Below are positions 7,601 to 17,121 of a DNA stretch of 64,000 nt, piece after piece. The notes below the pieces were generated by a model. The model saw only the letters and a list, made by a program, of their open reading frames with translations. It did no database searches and was not told the origin of the DNA. Origin of the DNA: Chitinophagaceae bacterium (GTDB taxonomy: Bacteria; Bacteroidota; Bacteroidia; Chitinophagales; Chitinophagaceae); NCBI GenBank assembly GCA_022843585.1, contig JALHNJ010000001.1, positions 496,001 through 560,000 on the forward strand, given 5' to 3'. The position numbers were made by a program, and so were the translations under genes. The stretch's first letter is position 1; each line of letters starts with the position of its first letter.

Positions 7601-9949
7601 ATGATTGGCCTATTCCATATTCCAGATAAGCAAAGGAACTACCAGGGCTACATGGTTTATGCACTTACCATCATCTGGTCGGTGGTAACTGGGTTAACAG
7701 TTTCCATGGGATTTTATTTTTTCCCTTATTTATGGCAACGCTGGCTGGCACTGTTAGGCTGTTCTATTTTCATCGCTGCTTTTAATCTTGGTTTAAACCG
7801 TTTGGGGTATGTACGCATGGCAAGCTGGACACTTACCTGTATGCTATGGCTGTATATCACCATTCCGAATTACTCAGCGGGAGGTATTATGGCACCGGGT
7901 ATTATTTCGCAAATGAGTGTGATACTGACAGCAGGTTTTTTACTGGGCTGGCGGGGTGGTTTAGCTTTTGGATTATTAACGATGGCTACAGACTTGGGGT
8001 TGGTTTTCCTGCAGATTGAAGGCAATTTGCCCGAACCAACCGTGGTACATACTCCCTTCACCCGATGGATAGGTGCCATCATTCCCTTTGGAACTATACT
8101 TGCCCTTCAATATTATGCTACTAATCACTTGCGCAGTAGTTTGATTACAATGCAGGAGGAAATAAAAAAAAGAGAGAAAGCAGAAAATATAAAAGACCAA
8201 ACCCTTTATACACTTCGGGAAAGAGTTAAAGAACTGAAAGTACTTTATACAGTAAGCCAGATTTTACAAACAGACGATTTCTCTCCAGAAAAACTTTGCC
8301 GTAAAATAGCAGAAGTTCTTCCGGCAGGTTGGCAATACCCGGATATTACTGCGGCACTTGTGTGTATTGGTAATACAGAATATCATACATCAAACTACAA
8401 AAGTTCTCAATTTTCTCAACATGCAGAAATGAGAACAGCTAAAGGAACTAAAGTTGGCATCCAAATAATATACCTGGAAGCAAGACCTGAAATGGACGAA
8501 GGCCCATTTCTAAAAGAAGAACGCAGCCTTATTAATATGCTGGTAGAGATGCTTAAAATTGATTGGGACGGCCGGGAACGACGGGCCGAACTTAAGGATT
8601 ATAGGTATGCATTGGATATAGCATCTATTGTAAGCATCTCCGCAGTAAATGGTTCCTTTACTTTTGTAAATGATAACTTCTGCAAAGCCAGTAAATATAG
8701 TGCAGAGGAATTGCTGGGTAGAAATCAAAGTATAATTTGGTCGGGTGCACATTCCCCTGAATATTTCAGGCAACTTAGAAACGCCATGCAGCATGGTAAG
8801 CCTTACCGGGGAGAATTTCTAAACAGAGCAAAAGATGGCACATTGTATTGGGTAGATAGCAGCATTGTTCCTTTTTTGAATGAGGAGGGGAAAGTGTATC
8901 AATACCTTTCTATCAATCATGATATTACGGAACGAAAAAAAGCTGAGACCGAATTAAAAGAAAGCGAAGAGAAATTCAGAAGCCTTGTGGAACAAACACT
9001 GGTAGGAGTTTTTATTATGCAGGAGGATAGGTTTATCTATATAAACCCCGGGTTTGAAAAAATTGTGGGCTACCCCAAACAAACGCTGCTTAAGGGCATG
9101 GGATTTGGAAATCTATTACATGAAGCAGATGCTAACAGGATGTTTAAAGAATATGTAATACCGGGTGTAGAACCTTCGAGCAGTCCTGCAATTTTTAGAT
9201 TAATACGCAATAATGGAGAAGTGGTATATATTGAAGCAATCCTTTCTGCTATCATTTACAATAATCATCCAGCCCTGATAGGAACTGTGGTAGATATTAC
9301 CCACAGGATGGAGGAAGAAAAAAGGATAGGCAAAGCCGTTATTGACGCACAGGAAAATGAACGATTGCAGATAGGAATGGAATTGCATGACAATGTAAAA
9401 CAGATACTCGCAGCATCGAATATGACATTGATTTTTGCCTTAGATAAATTTGAGGATAAAAAATTATCTGTAGCGGCAATTATTGCAGTAAAAGATTATA
9501 TCTCCGAAGCTATTAATGAGTTAAGACGTTTGTCGCATCAACTAGCACCTTCGGTGGATTCTTCCATTTCGTTAAGTGAAAAGATCAATAGTTTGATAAA
9601 GAACATGAATTCCGACAACCGGCTCAGCATACAAATTCATGTGGATGATCTGGGACCATCAATAAAAAATGACATACCGCTGACTCTTTACAGGATCCTA
9701 CAGGAGCAGTTCAGCAACATAATAAAATATGCTGATGCTACCCTTGCCGAAATTAGCATTACGGTTGATGATGGAAATACAAGATTGCTAATAAAAGATA
9801 ATGGAAAGGGTTTTGATGTCAACGAATCTAAAAACGGTATTGGCCTGGAGAATATTAAAAGAAGAGTGCAGGCTCTTCAAGGCGAAGTACAAATATTTTC
9901 GGCACCCGGCCAGGGCTGTGAGATACAGGTGCAAATCCCGGTTGCCTGA
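7601..9949 (+). CDS. Membrane PAS sensor histidine kinase (HisKA_3/NarL-type), orphan
   Basis: The 782-residue protein begins with about five or six membrane segments (roughly residues 15-175). A linker and a GAF-like region (about 215-330, starting ELKVLYTVSQILQ) follow, then two PAS domains (about 335-450 and 455-570). The HisKA_3 phosphoacceptor motif is MELHDN with H596 and the required acidic D597. The HATPase_c domain is intact: N-box EQFSNIIKYA, DNGKGFD, NGIGLENIKRR and PGQGCEI. It should autophosphorylate and signal to a NarL/LuxR-type regulator, but no such regulator is adjacent, so it is an orphan here. The PAS domains suggest sensing of a small molecule or redox state. Confidence 0.9.
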   Translation: MIGLFHIPDKQRNYQGYMVYALTIIWSVVTGLTVSMGFYFFPYLWQRWLALLGCSIFIAAFNLGLNRLGYVRMASWTLTCMLWLYITIPNYSAGGIMAPGIISQMSVILTAGFLLGWRGGLAFGLLTMATDLGLVFLQIEGNLPEPTVVHTPFTRWIGAIIPFGTILALQYYATNHLRSSLITMQEEIKKREKAENIKDQTLYTLRERVKELKVLYTVSQILQTDDFSPEKLCRKIAEVLPAGWQYPDITAALVCIGNTEYHTSNYKSSQFSQHAEMRTAKGTKVGIQIIYLEARPEMDEGPFLKEERSLINMLVEMLKIDWDGRERRAELKDYRYALDIASIVSISAVNGSFTFVNDNFCKASKYSAEELLGRNQSIIWSGAHSPEYFRQLRNAMQHGKPYRGEFLNRAKDGTLYWVDSSIVPFLNEEGKVYQYLSINHDITERKKAETELKESEEKFRSLVEQTLVGVFIMQEDRFIYINPGFEKIVGYPKQTLLKGMGFGNLLHEADANRMFKEYVIPGVEPSSSPAIFRLIRNNGEVVYIEAILSAIIYNNHPALIGTVVDITHRMEEEKRIGKAVIDAQENERLQIGMELHDNVKQILAASNMTLIFALDKFEDKKLSVAAIIAVKDYISEAINELRRLSHQLAPSVDSSISLSEKINSLIKNMNSDNRLSIQIHVDDLGPSIKNDIPLTLYRILQEQFSNIIKYADATLAEISITVDDGNTRLLIKDNGKGFDVNESKNGIGLENIKRRVQALQGEVQIFSAPGQGCEIQVQIPVA

Positions 9950-10189
9950 TAAACTTTCCCTGATTTATTACACTTATGACTTTGCAATTCTTAAGCTACT
10001 AGCAATTTTATTACTTTTTATTATCGCTATTTTGTTAATAGCCATTAACAGCTATTAACATTTTCTAACCTTTTACCTTTTTATTTCAATTCATGTAATA
10101 GTGATTACACTTCATACAGTGTAGCCTTTCTTTCTGTAATTGTTGTTTGCATCTTTGGTTAAGAAATCAGAAATGCAAAAACCTTTTTT

Positions 10190-10369
10190 ATGAAACAGCA
10201 ATTAATCAGCAAAAGCATAGTATGGATAAAAACCTATTTGGTTACTGCCGTACTAACCATCATTAGTTTTTCTTTTGTGATGAGTGAGTGGAAAGTAATT
10301 TTTGATACAGGAAAACAAATTTATGAAGTGGCAAGACCCATTGCAGAAAAAATGATGATGCAGGTATGA
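10190..10369 (+). CDS. Small single-span membrane protein, unknown function
   Basis: This 59-codon frame is too short for most gene finders. It encodes MKQQLISKSIVW followed by a hydrophobic span (TYLVTAVLTIISFSFVM), then a charged tail ending in MMMQV. The start ATG at 10190 is preceded by an AT-rich leader (AAAACCTTTTTT) that is almost identical to the leader of the next small gene, including the first codons ATGAAACAGC. I do not recognise the family. The matching leader and the plausible membrane span support it as real, though a chance frame is possible. Confidence 0.45.
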   Translation: MKQQLISKSIVWIKTYLVTAVLTIISFSFVMSEWKVIFDTGKQIYEVARPIAEKMMMQV

Positions 10370-10515
10370 ATGGGTGAACGGGTGGCTATGTATCAATAAA
10401 ATATTCAATTCATCCATGTCGCATAGCAGTTCATACACAAGCTTCTTTTTTCAAAAAAATTACACTTCCATCTTTACACTCTAATTAAAAACTTTTGACC
10501 ATTAAACCTTCTTTT

Positions 10516-10791
10516 ATGAAACAGCTTACTTTAAAACAATGTGTGTTGTTGCTAAGAACATGTATCGTGTTGCTGCTATTATGTGTTGTTTCAGTATTCC
10601 TTTTTTCTGTAATCAGTAGCAACAAACCTGTAGAAGATTCAAATAAGCAAGAGGATACTGCTTTGCAAAACGGGGATATCAGCTATGCTGAAACCAAGCA
10701 AGAAACTGTAATGCTTAACCATGTTGCTACAAATAGAGACAAGATGGTTTCTTTACTACCATCCGCACTTTCAGAACAATTTATGCAATAG
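10516..10791 (+). CDS. Small membrane or exported protein, unknown function
   Basis: A 91-residue protein with a strongly hydrophobic N-terminal segment (CVLLLRTCIVLLLLCVVSVFLFSVI) followed by a hydrophilic tail rich in Asp, Glu, Gln and Asn. I chose the ATG at 10516 (MKQLTLKQ); an in-frame TTG at 10495 is a weaker candidate. The gene lies 52 bp upstream of the cytochrome c gene in the same direction and may be cotranscribed. The tail has no metal or haem motif. The family is not recognised. Confidence 0.6.
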   Translation: MKQLTLKQCVLLLRTCIVLLLLCVVSVFLFSVISSNKPVEDSNKQEDTALQNGDISYAETKQETVMLNHVATNRDKMVSLLPSALSEQFMQ

Positions 10792-10843
10792 CATTTATCA
10801 AAAGCCTATACATTCAAAAATCAATAATCATTAAACCTCAAGT

Positions 10844-11443
10844 ATGAAAAAGACAGCACTTATTTTCTCATCCGTAACAGTTCTTGCTGCCGTTGCAATT
10901 ATTATTTCCTGTACCAGCAGCGAGGCAAAAGACAAAGCAACTACTGATACAATGGGATCGGTATTCACTCCGGAGAATGTAAAGCATGGGGAATACCTGG
11001 TTACTGTAATGGGTTGTGACGATTGCCATTCACCAAAAAAATTTGGCCCTAAGGGGCCTGAATTGGATTTGGAACGGCGATTTTCTGGTCGCCCTGCGGA
11101 TGCGCCGATGGCTAAAGTAGATACTGCCATATTAAAATCTTGGGCATTAATGGCGCATGATCTAACTGCGGCTGTTGGTCCGTGGGGTGCTTCATTCGCT
11201 GCTAATATTACGAGTGATGCAACGGGTATTGGCAACTGGAGTTTTGATCAATTTAAAACTGCATTACGAAAAGGTAAATACAAGGGTATGGAAAATGGCC
11301 GTGACTTATTACCACCCATGCCATGGATGCAGTATAAAAATCTTACAGATGAAGATTTGCGGGATGTCTTTGCTTTTCTAAAATCAACAAAACCAGTTCA
11401 AAATGTGGTGCCTGCGCCAATACCGCCGCAGCAATTAAAATGA
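10844..11443 (+). CDS. Monohaem cytochrome c lipoprotein
   Basis: The 199-residue protein has a signal peptide ending in a lipobox-like IISC (C23), so it should be anchored on the outer face of a membrane. One haem c site is present: CDDCH with C58, C61 and H62. The probable distal ligand is a Met in PPMPWM near residue 167. The tail NLTDEDLRDVFAFLKS is the usual closing helix of class I cytochromes c. The region between the haem site and the Met is longer than in small cytochromes, as in diheme-peroxidase or alcohol-dehydrogenase-associated cytochromes, but only one CXXCH exists. It probably carries electrons in the periplasm. No oxidase or dehydrogenase partner is adjacent. Confidence 0.88.
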   Translation: MKKTALIFSSVTVLAAVAIIISCTSSEAKDKATTDTMGSVFTPENVKHGEYLVTVMGCDDCHSPKKFGPKGPELDLERRFSGRPADAPMAKVDTAILKSWALMAHDLTAAVGPWGASFAANITSDATGIGNWSFDQFKTALRKGKYKGMENGRDLLPPMPWMQYKNLTDEDLRDVFAFLKSTKPVQNVVPAPIPPQQLK

Positions 11444-11475
11444 CCTGGTCAGGTATTGAATAAAACATGATTTTT

Positions 11476-11700
11476 ATGAGTACTAAAAAAATATTTCTTT
11501 TAACCGATGATACGGGCAAAAAAGATAAAAGCGAAGTAAATCATTTGTCTGAGCAAGATAATTTTCTTCAGCGGGCATTGATTAAAAATGCAGCATCAAA
11601 AAAGAGATATACTTCTAAAAAACTATTTAACGAGCCAATTGAAACATTTGAGAACAGGTTCCAGTTGCGAGCTGCAGAATCATGGTTGCTTACAGGATAG
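11476..11700 (+). CDS. Small hypothetical protein
   Basis: A 74-residue hydrophilic, Lys-rich protein without a signal peptide or membrane span. I chose ATG 11476 (MSTKKIFLLTDDTG) over the in-frame ATG nine bases upstream. The end (ENRFQLRAAESWLLTG) is a predicted helix. It follows the cytochrome c gene by 32 bp in the same direction. No family recognised and no known motif seen; it could be a lineage-specific gene. Confidence 0.5.
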   Translation: MSTKKIFLLTDDTGKKDKSEVNHLSEQDNFLQRALIKNAASKKRYTSKKLFNEPIETFENRFQLRAAESWLLTG

Positions 11701-11827
11701 TGATTTTTGATTTACAATTCATACAGTCAATATAACAGCCTGTATGCTCTTGTGCCAATTTATTCCTGCAAGCATGTAATTTATAAAGCAGGTTGTTTAA
11801 ATTTGGTGACCACAAAACCAATTTCTC

Positions 11828-14800
11828 TTGTTTCGGCTGCTTTTATTTTTTTCTATTATAATTACAGGTACTCCCTTGCTGTCACAAAACGGCGGGCAAT
11901 ACCTGTTTTCTCATTTGGGTACAAAGGATGGTTTGCTTTCCAATAATGTTCTATCAGTACAGCAAGATCCTAAAGGATATATATGGTTGGGAAGTAGCGC
12001 TGGTTTGCAGCGATATGATGGCAAACGGTTTATTTCATTTCGCCATAAAGCAAATACACCCGGCACAATACTCGATGGCGCTGTTCATATAATACAAATG
12101 GATACTAAAGGTCGTCTCTGGATTTTATTTGGCGGCTTTAGGGTTGGATACATGAATACTGTTGACCTTTCTTTTCATGAAGTGTCACTGCAGGCTCATT
12201 CGGATGTATTAACCCGGTCTAAGGGCGGAATGTATATTGACAATGACGGAAATGTAATGGTTATAATTGTAGGTCATGGTGTTTTGGTATATAACGAACA
12301 AAAGAAAGCATTCATAAAGGAGCAGCAACTTTTTTATTTACCTCCTCAATGGAATGTTCTTTTTATCTGGCAGGATAAAATAAAAAATTATTGGATTGGG
12401 TGCGACTCTGGTCTTGTAAAATTTAATACACAGCAAAAATCTATTTCGTACCGGGGAAACAATATTGATAATGATCCGGTCATACATGCATTTTCAGACC
12501 TGGAGAAAGTTATTTTTGCCTATATAGACAAAAGCAAACGCTTCTGGATCACTTCATGGCCAAATACCGGGCTTAAGATTAAAAGCTATGATTCGGCTAC
12601 GGATAACACATTAGTGTGGCAAGATATATTAGGTCGTTCTATTAATGGAAGGTATTATGAATTGCATGGGATTACAGAATTAGACGATGGGTCCATTTGG
12701 TTTGCAGGACAAAATTTATTTGCAAAACTTAATGGCAGTAAAACAGGCGTTGAGCCTATCCCTGCAAACTTGCCGGGAGAATATAGCATCCGGTTTGATG
12801 GTATAAGCCGTGTATTTGAAGACAGGGAAAAAAATATATGGGTAGGAACTGATAAAGGATTGTTTCGGTTTAATCCCTCCGGGCAACGGTTTAAAGCAGT
12901 GGCACTCCGGCAATTTGGTAAAGATTCTATTTATACTCCTGATGTTACCGACGTATTGCAAATAAAAGACGGAACAATCGTAGTAAGTACATGGGGGAAT
13001 GGCCTTTTTTCATTCGATAAAAATTTTAATCCTGTAAAAAGCTCAATTGCCGCACAATCACTTAACGATCATTCAGGAATGGTTTGGTGCCTTCACCAGC
13101 GGGATAACGGCGATGTTTGGAGAGGTGATCAGGGAGGAATAATTTTTATTTATCATCCGAAAACAAATACAACCGAAAAGATTCATTCTCCTGTATTTGG
13201 GAATAGCACCATTCGCCAGCTTACAGAAGACAAAAATGGCAATCTCTGGTTTGGTACTCAACGGGGCGATATTGTGAAATGGGATGCTGTTACCAATAAG
13301 TTTTCTTTGCTGCATAAATTTGAGAGTGTCATTCCCAGGATGATTACCGATAAACTAGGGGATATATGGGTTACTACGGAAGTAAATGGAGTTTTTAGAA
13401 TCAATGGTAACGATGGAGCTATCATCAAACATTACACCTCCAAAGGAACAGATGGTAAAAGACTGCGGGCTGATCATGTACCGGATATTGCTCAATACAA
13501 CGATAGCCTTTTTGTTATTGCAGCCAATGGTTTAAACATACTTAATATAAAGAGTGATAGTATTTCTCACCTTACTACTGATAGAGGTCTTACTACTAAT
13601 GATATTTCTAATCTAATAGTAGACAAGAATGGATATATATGGATGGCCACCGCATTTGGTATCGAAAGCTATCATCCGGATAAAAGAAAATTGAGCTCTT
13701 ATATTGCATCAGATGGGGTGCATACCACTTCATTCAACACAGCTGCTGCCACATTACTTGATGATGGTCGAATTGCTATTGGTACAGCCCACGATATACT
13801 TGTTTTTGATCCCGAACAGATAACGATAGTTAATTATAAAGTTCCTGTGGTCGAAATAACGGCCGTTTCCATAATGAATATGCCCGTATCAGTGGATTCA
13901 CTAATTAATGAAAAAGTTGTAAGGTTATTATACAAACAGAATTCAATTATAATAGATTTATCTACTCTCACTTTTCAAAATATCTATCCAATTTATTATA
14001 TGCTTGAAGGGCTTGATAAAGATTGGATACAAGCGGGTAATAATAACCAGGCTATTTATAGCTATTTGCCGCCAGGTACCTATACTTTTAAAACAGCAAG
14101 CAGGGATGAGAATGGAAAATTAGGACCTATTACCAGTATAAAATTGCAGGTACAGGCACCTTTCTGGAAAGCCTGGTGGTTTTATAGTTTGCTGGCATTA
14201 ATTGTAGGGGCTTTGTTTTTTAGCTTTGACAAGCAGCGGATGCAACGATTAAAAAAAGAGCAGGAAATTCGTACGGCTATTGCTGGCAATTTGCACCAGG
14301 ATGTAAGTACAGCGCTGCAGAACATTAATGTACTGAGTGAAATTGCCAGTATAAAGGCAGATAAGCAGCCAGAGCAATCAAAAGAATTTATACACCAGAT
14401 ACAGCAGAAAAGCCGCAACATGGTTATTGCAATGAACGATGTTTTGTGGAGCATAGACCCAAAGAATGACAGCATGCCTAAGACAATTGAGCGGCTGCAT
14501 GAAGTAGCCCATGCTATGCAAAACAGGCATGCAGTAACAGTGGAGGTGCAAACCGATAATAATGTGGCAGCCTTAAACCTGAGTATGAAAATCAGGCATG
14601 AACTTATTATAATCTATAAGCTTGCATTGATGATGTTAGTAGAAGAATTGGGTTCAAAGAAAACGATTGTACAGTTTGACTATGATAAGCCCTTATTGCA
14701 TTTAAGAGTATTGTCTGCAGGGGTTGAACTATCAAATTCTGATAACCCCGCTTCAAAACATATTAATGAAATAAAAAGCCGGGCTGCTGCTATTAATGCA

Positions 14801-14860
14801 AAAGTGCATGTGCAAAGTGACGTAAAAGGCACCTTTATGATCCTCATAATAAGGGTGTAA
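11828..14860 (+). CDS. Reg_prop/Y_Y_Y beta-propeller membrane sensor with a degenerate histidine-kinase end
   Basis: The 1010-residue protein has a signal peptide (FRLLLFFSIIITGTPLLSQ) and then many propeller blades with repeats such as GYIWLGSSAGLQRYDG, KNIWVGTDKGLFRFN and GNLWFGTQRGDIVKWD. A Y_Y_Y domain (YYMLEGLDKDWIQAG...LPPGTYTFKTAS) is followed by a membrane span at about 778-798. The cytoplasmic part keeps a HisKA_3-like helix with H823, but the next residue is Gln (NLHQDV) where active members have Asp or Glu. The ATPase domain has no recognisable N-box or glycine boxes: KLALMMLVEEL replaces the usual EAxNN segment. It is therefore probably a receptor without kinase activity. The start is TTG at 11828; a stop at 11807 and no in-frame ATG support this. 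LytS-like kinases follow. Confidence 0.88.
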   Translation: MFRLLLFFSIIITGTPLLSQNGGQYLFSHLGTKDGLLSNNVLSVQQDPKGYIWLGSSAGLQRYDGKRFISFRHKANTPGTILDGAVHIIQMDTKGRLWILFGGFRVGYMNTVDLSFHEVSLQAHSDVLTRSKGGMYIDNDGNVMVIIVGHGVLVYNEQKKAFIKEQQLFYLPPQWNVLFIWQDKIKNYWIGCDSGLVKFNTQQKSISYRGNNIDNDPVIHAFSDLEKVIFAYIDKSKRFWITSWPNTGLKIKSYDSATDNTLVWQDILGRSINGRYYELHGITELDDGSIWFAGQNLFAKLNGSKTGVEPIPANLPGEYSIRFDGISRVFEDREKNIWVGTDKGLFRFNPSGQRFKAVALRQFGKDSIYTPDVTDVLQIKDGTIVVSTWGNGLFSFDKNFNPVKSSIAAQSLNDHSGMVWCLHQRDNGDVWRGDQGGIIFIYHPKTNTTEKIHSPVFGNSTIRQLTEDKNGNLWFGTQRGDIVKWDAVTNKFSLLHKFESVIPRMITDKLGDIWVTTEVNGVFRINGNDGAIIKHYTSKGTDGKRLRADHVPDIAQYNDSLFVIAANGLNILNIKSDSISHLTTDRGLTTNDISNLIVDKNGYIWMATAFGIESYHPDKRKLSSYIASDGVHTTSFNTAAATLLDDGRIAIGTAHDILVFDPEQITIVNYKVPVVEITAVSIMNMPVSVDSLINEKVVRLLYKQNSIIIDLSTLTFQNIYPIYYMLEGLDKDWIQAGNNNQAIYSYLPPGTYTFKTASRDENGKLGPITSIKLQVQAPFWKAWWFYSLLALIVGALFFSFDKQRMQRLKKEQEIRTAIAGNLHQDVSTALQNINVLSEIASIKADKQPEQSKEFIHQIQQKSRNMVIAMNDVLWSIDPKNDSMPKTIERLHEVAHAMQNRHAVTVEVQTDNNVAALNLSMKIRHELIIIYKLALMMLVEELGSKKTIVQFDYDKPLLHLRVLSAGVELSNSDNPASKHINEIKSRAAAINAKVHVQSDVKGTFMILIIRV

Positions 14861-14962
14861 TGCCTTTCAATTCATACCCCGTTTTCTACAGCTTATCCGA
14901 AACAAATGCAACCCGGACAAGGCAGTGGTGATTCTGCCATGGCTTTATATTAACTTAGAGAT

Positions 14963-16015
14963 ATGGCGTCTGACAGGTATAATAGAAAAGAATTTTTGAT
15001 TTTTGTATGGGTCATGTTTCCTTATGTGGCAGGCTTAAATGCCATTGTTTTTGGCTCCTGTATCTTTCAATCACTTCAGCTTTTTATCGTTTCTTTTAGC
15101 TTAACGGGTATCTACGTTATGTTTTTAGGCTATTATCTTTTTGGGTATGTGGCCGCCATAATAAATAAGAGATTTCCTTTAAACAGTGATTTGTTCCGGC
15201 GTATCGGCACCATGCTGCCGGTTTTTTATGTAATGAACATTTTGCTGATAACCGGTTTATACACTTATCATAACCTGTTAGCAATGCTTTCTTGTCCGGC
15301 ATTAGCCAGCCGTTTTTGGTGGGCTGTTTTGTATGCCTGCGTTACCAGTAGTATTCTTACGTTTATTAATGAGGGAGTAGCTAACTGGGAAGCCTGGAAA
15401 ATTTCGGTAACAGAAACAGAGCAGCTTAAAAATAACTATCAAAAAACAAAGCTGTTAGGATTAAGAGGCCAGGTAAACCCTCATTTTTTATTCAATTGTT
15501 TTAACTCCCTTTCCAGTTTAATTAATGAGAATGAAGCAGAGGCAGAAAAATTTTTAAATGAAATGACAAAAGTGCATCGTTACATGCTGGGATGCGATGA
15601 TGAGCAACTGGTAACGTTGGAAGAAGAATTGAAATTCGCAAACTCTTATTTATACCTTATAGAAGCACGATTTGGAAATGCAATAGCTACTTCGATTACA
15701 ATTACTAAGGAAGCTGAAAAAAAATACCTGCCACCGTTAAGTTTACACATTGTTCTCGAGAAGATAATTTATACAAATTCTGCCAGTAGAACAGAGCCTC
15801 TTCAAATTAATATTACCAGTAATGAAAATAAACTTCTTATTACTAACACAGTAAATCTGAAGTGTATAAAGGAAAATGCCGCTTGTGAAGAAGGGCTCGA
15901 TAATTTGGTAAAAAAATATAAACTGCTGAATAAGCCTGCAGTAGAAATAAACAATACATCAGTTGTTTGTGAGATTGTGTTGCCGTTGATAGACAAAGAG
16001 GAGGTTGCAGCATGA
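14963..16015 (+). CDS. LytS/YehU-type membrane sensor protein with degenerate ATPase domain (probable pseudokinase)
   Basis: The 350-residue protein has about four N-terminal membrane spans (residues 12-140) and a short coiled linker. The His_kinase domain motif NPHFLFNCFNSLSSLI carries H174. The ATP-binding part is eroded: the N-box reads VLEKIIYTN (K267) where the next gene has LVENAVKHN, and the G-box GIGLNNI of the next gene is CEEGLDNL here. Nucleotide binding is thus doubtful, while the dimerisation and phosphoacceptor helix is kept. Its last codons overlap the start of the intact kinase gene (ATGA), which indicates translational coupling and suggests that the two proteins form heterodimers. 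The start is ATG 14963. Confidence 0.88.
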   Translation: MASDRYNRKEFLIFVWVMFPYVAGLNAIVFGSCIFQSLQLFIVSFSLTGIYVMFLGYYLFGYVAAIINKRFPLNSDLFRRIGTMLPVFYVMNILLITGLYTYHNLLAMLSCPALASRFWWAVLYACVTSSILTFINEGVANWEAWKISVTETEQLKNNYQKTKLLGLRGQVNPHFLFNCFNSLSSLINENEAEAEKFLNEMTKVHRYMLGCDDEQLVTLEEELKFANSYLYLIEARFGNAIATSITITKEAEKKYLPPLSLHIVLEKIIYTNSASRTEPLQINITSNENKLLITNTVNLKCIKENAACEEGLDNLVKKYKLLNKPAVEINNTSVVCEIVLPLIDKEEVAA

Positions 16016-17073
16016 AACTATATAAACCACCCAAAATATATACCTGGGGCTTTTGGCTTTCCATGCCTTTTATTACATTTTCCCTTTGCTATATTATGTA
16101 TGGTAAACGAATGTACAGTGAATGGGAACCCTGGGTATATGGCTACTTATTGATTTATACGATTGGATTCTTTTCCTGGTATTCACATGCACAGTATGAT
16201 CTTTGGATGAGGCGAAAATACCCATCACTGGAACAGACAGGAAGAAGAGTTGTTTATAAGCTTTTTGTGAATCTGCTTATAATGACACCATCGGTATTGC
16301 TGATATTTCTTGTATTTGATGTTTTTAACGTTGCCGGTTATACTATGCGGCAAAGGGATTTAAAATACGGTTTCATGGTAGGACTTTCCATCAATTTGAT
16401 ATTTGAAACACTATGGGAAGTGATTTATATTCTTAATAAATACAAAGAGAGCTTGTCAGAAAAAGAACGGGTAGAGAAAATGGCTATCGACCAGGAATTA
16501 GAAAATTTAAAGGGGCAGGTAAACCCACATTTCTTATTTAATTGCTTCAATACCCTTTCCAGCCTGATTGCGGAGGATAAAAAACAAGCAGAAGTTTTTT
16601 TAAATGAATTAAGTAAAGTGTACCGTTATTTATTGAGTAGTAATGAAAGCAGTATGACTACCCTTGACCGGGAATTGAAATTCATTAATAATTATTATCA
16701 ACTACTACGAACAAGACATGGTGAAGCATTACAACTTCATTTTGAAGTAGATAAAAAGTACTACCCTTACTTATTGCCATCGCTAAGTTTACAGTTGTTG
16801 GTAGAAAATGCAGTAAAGCATAATGTACTAAGTAAAAAATATCCGCTGATTATAGAAATATTTACAACGTCTGGTAAACAGCTTGTGGTAAATAATAATT
16901 TGCAACGCCGTCAACAGCGGGCAACATCAGCTGGCATTGGTTTGAATAATATAAGGGCAAAGTATAAATTGATGAATGAAAATGGTTTCCAGGTATTGGA
17001 AGGCGATAAAAACTTTATGGCGGTATTACCCTTAATTTGGAATAAGCAAACTGTGCCCGAAATCAAAAGCTAA
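16012..17073 (+). CDS. LytS/YehU-type membrane sensor histidine kinase (intact)
   Basis: The 353-residue protein has about four membrane spans followed by a coiled linker (EKERVEKMAIDQELENL). The His_kinase domain has NPHFLFNCFNTLSSLI (H173). The ATPase part is complete, with N-box LVENAVKHN (E265, N266) and G-box GIGLNNIRAKYKLM. It should autophosphorylate and pass the phosphate to the LytTR regulator 48 bp downstream. It is the clear paralogue of the preceding degenerate protein and starts inside that gene's last codons. The membrane part has no large extracellular domain, so the signal may come through the neighbouring proteins; that last point is inference. Confidence 0.93.
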   Translation: MKLYKPPKIYTWGFWLSMPFITFSLCYIMYGKRMYSEWEPWVYGYLLIYTIGFFSWYSHAQYDLWMRRKYPSLEQTGRRVVYKLFVNLLIMTPSVLLIFLVFDVFNVAGYTMRQRDLKYGFMVGLSINLIFETLWEVIYILNKYKESLSEKERVEKMAIDQELENLKGQVNPHFLFNCFNTLSSLIAEDKKQAEVFLNELSKVYRYLLSSNESSMTTLDRELKFINNYYQLLRTRHGEALQLHFEVDKKYYPYLLPSLSLQLLVENAVKHNVLSKKYPLIIEIFTTSGKQLVVNNNLQRRQQRATSAGIGLNNIRAKYKLMNENGFQVLEGDKNFMAVLPLIWNKQTVPEIKS

Positions 17074-17121
17074 AACAACTGATCTCTGGACAAATAGTAT
17101 TTAACACACAAAACACCACAT

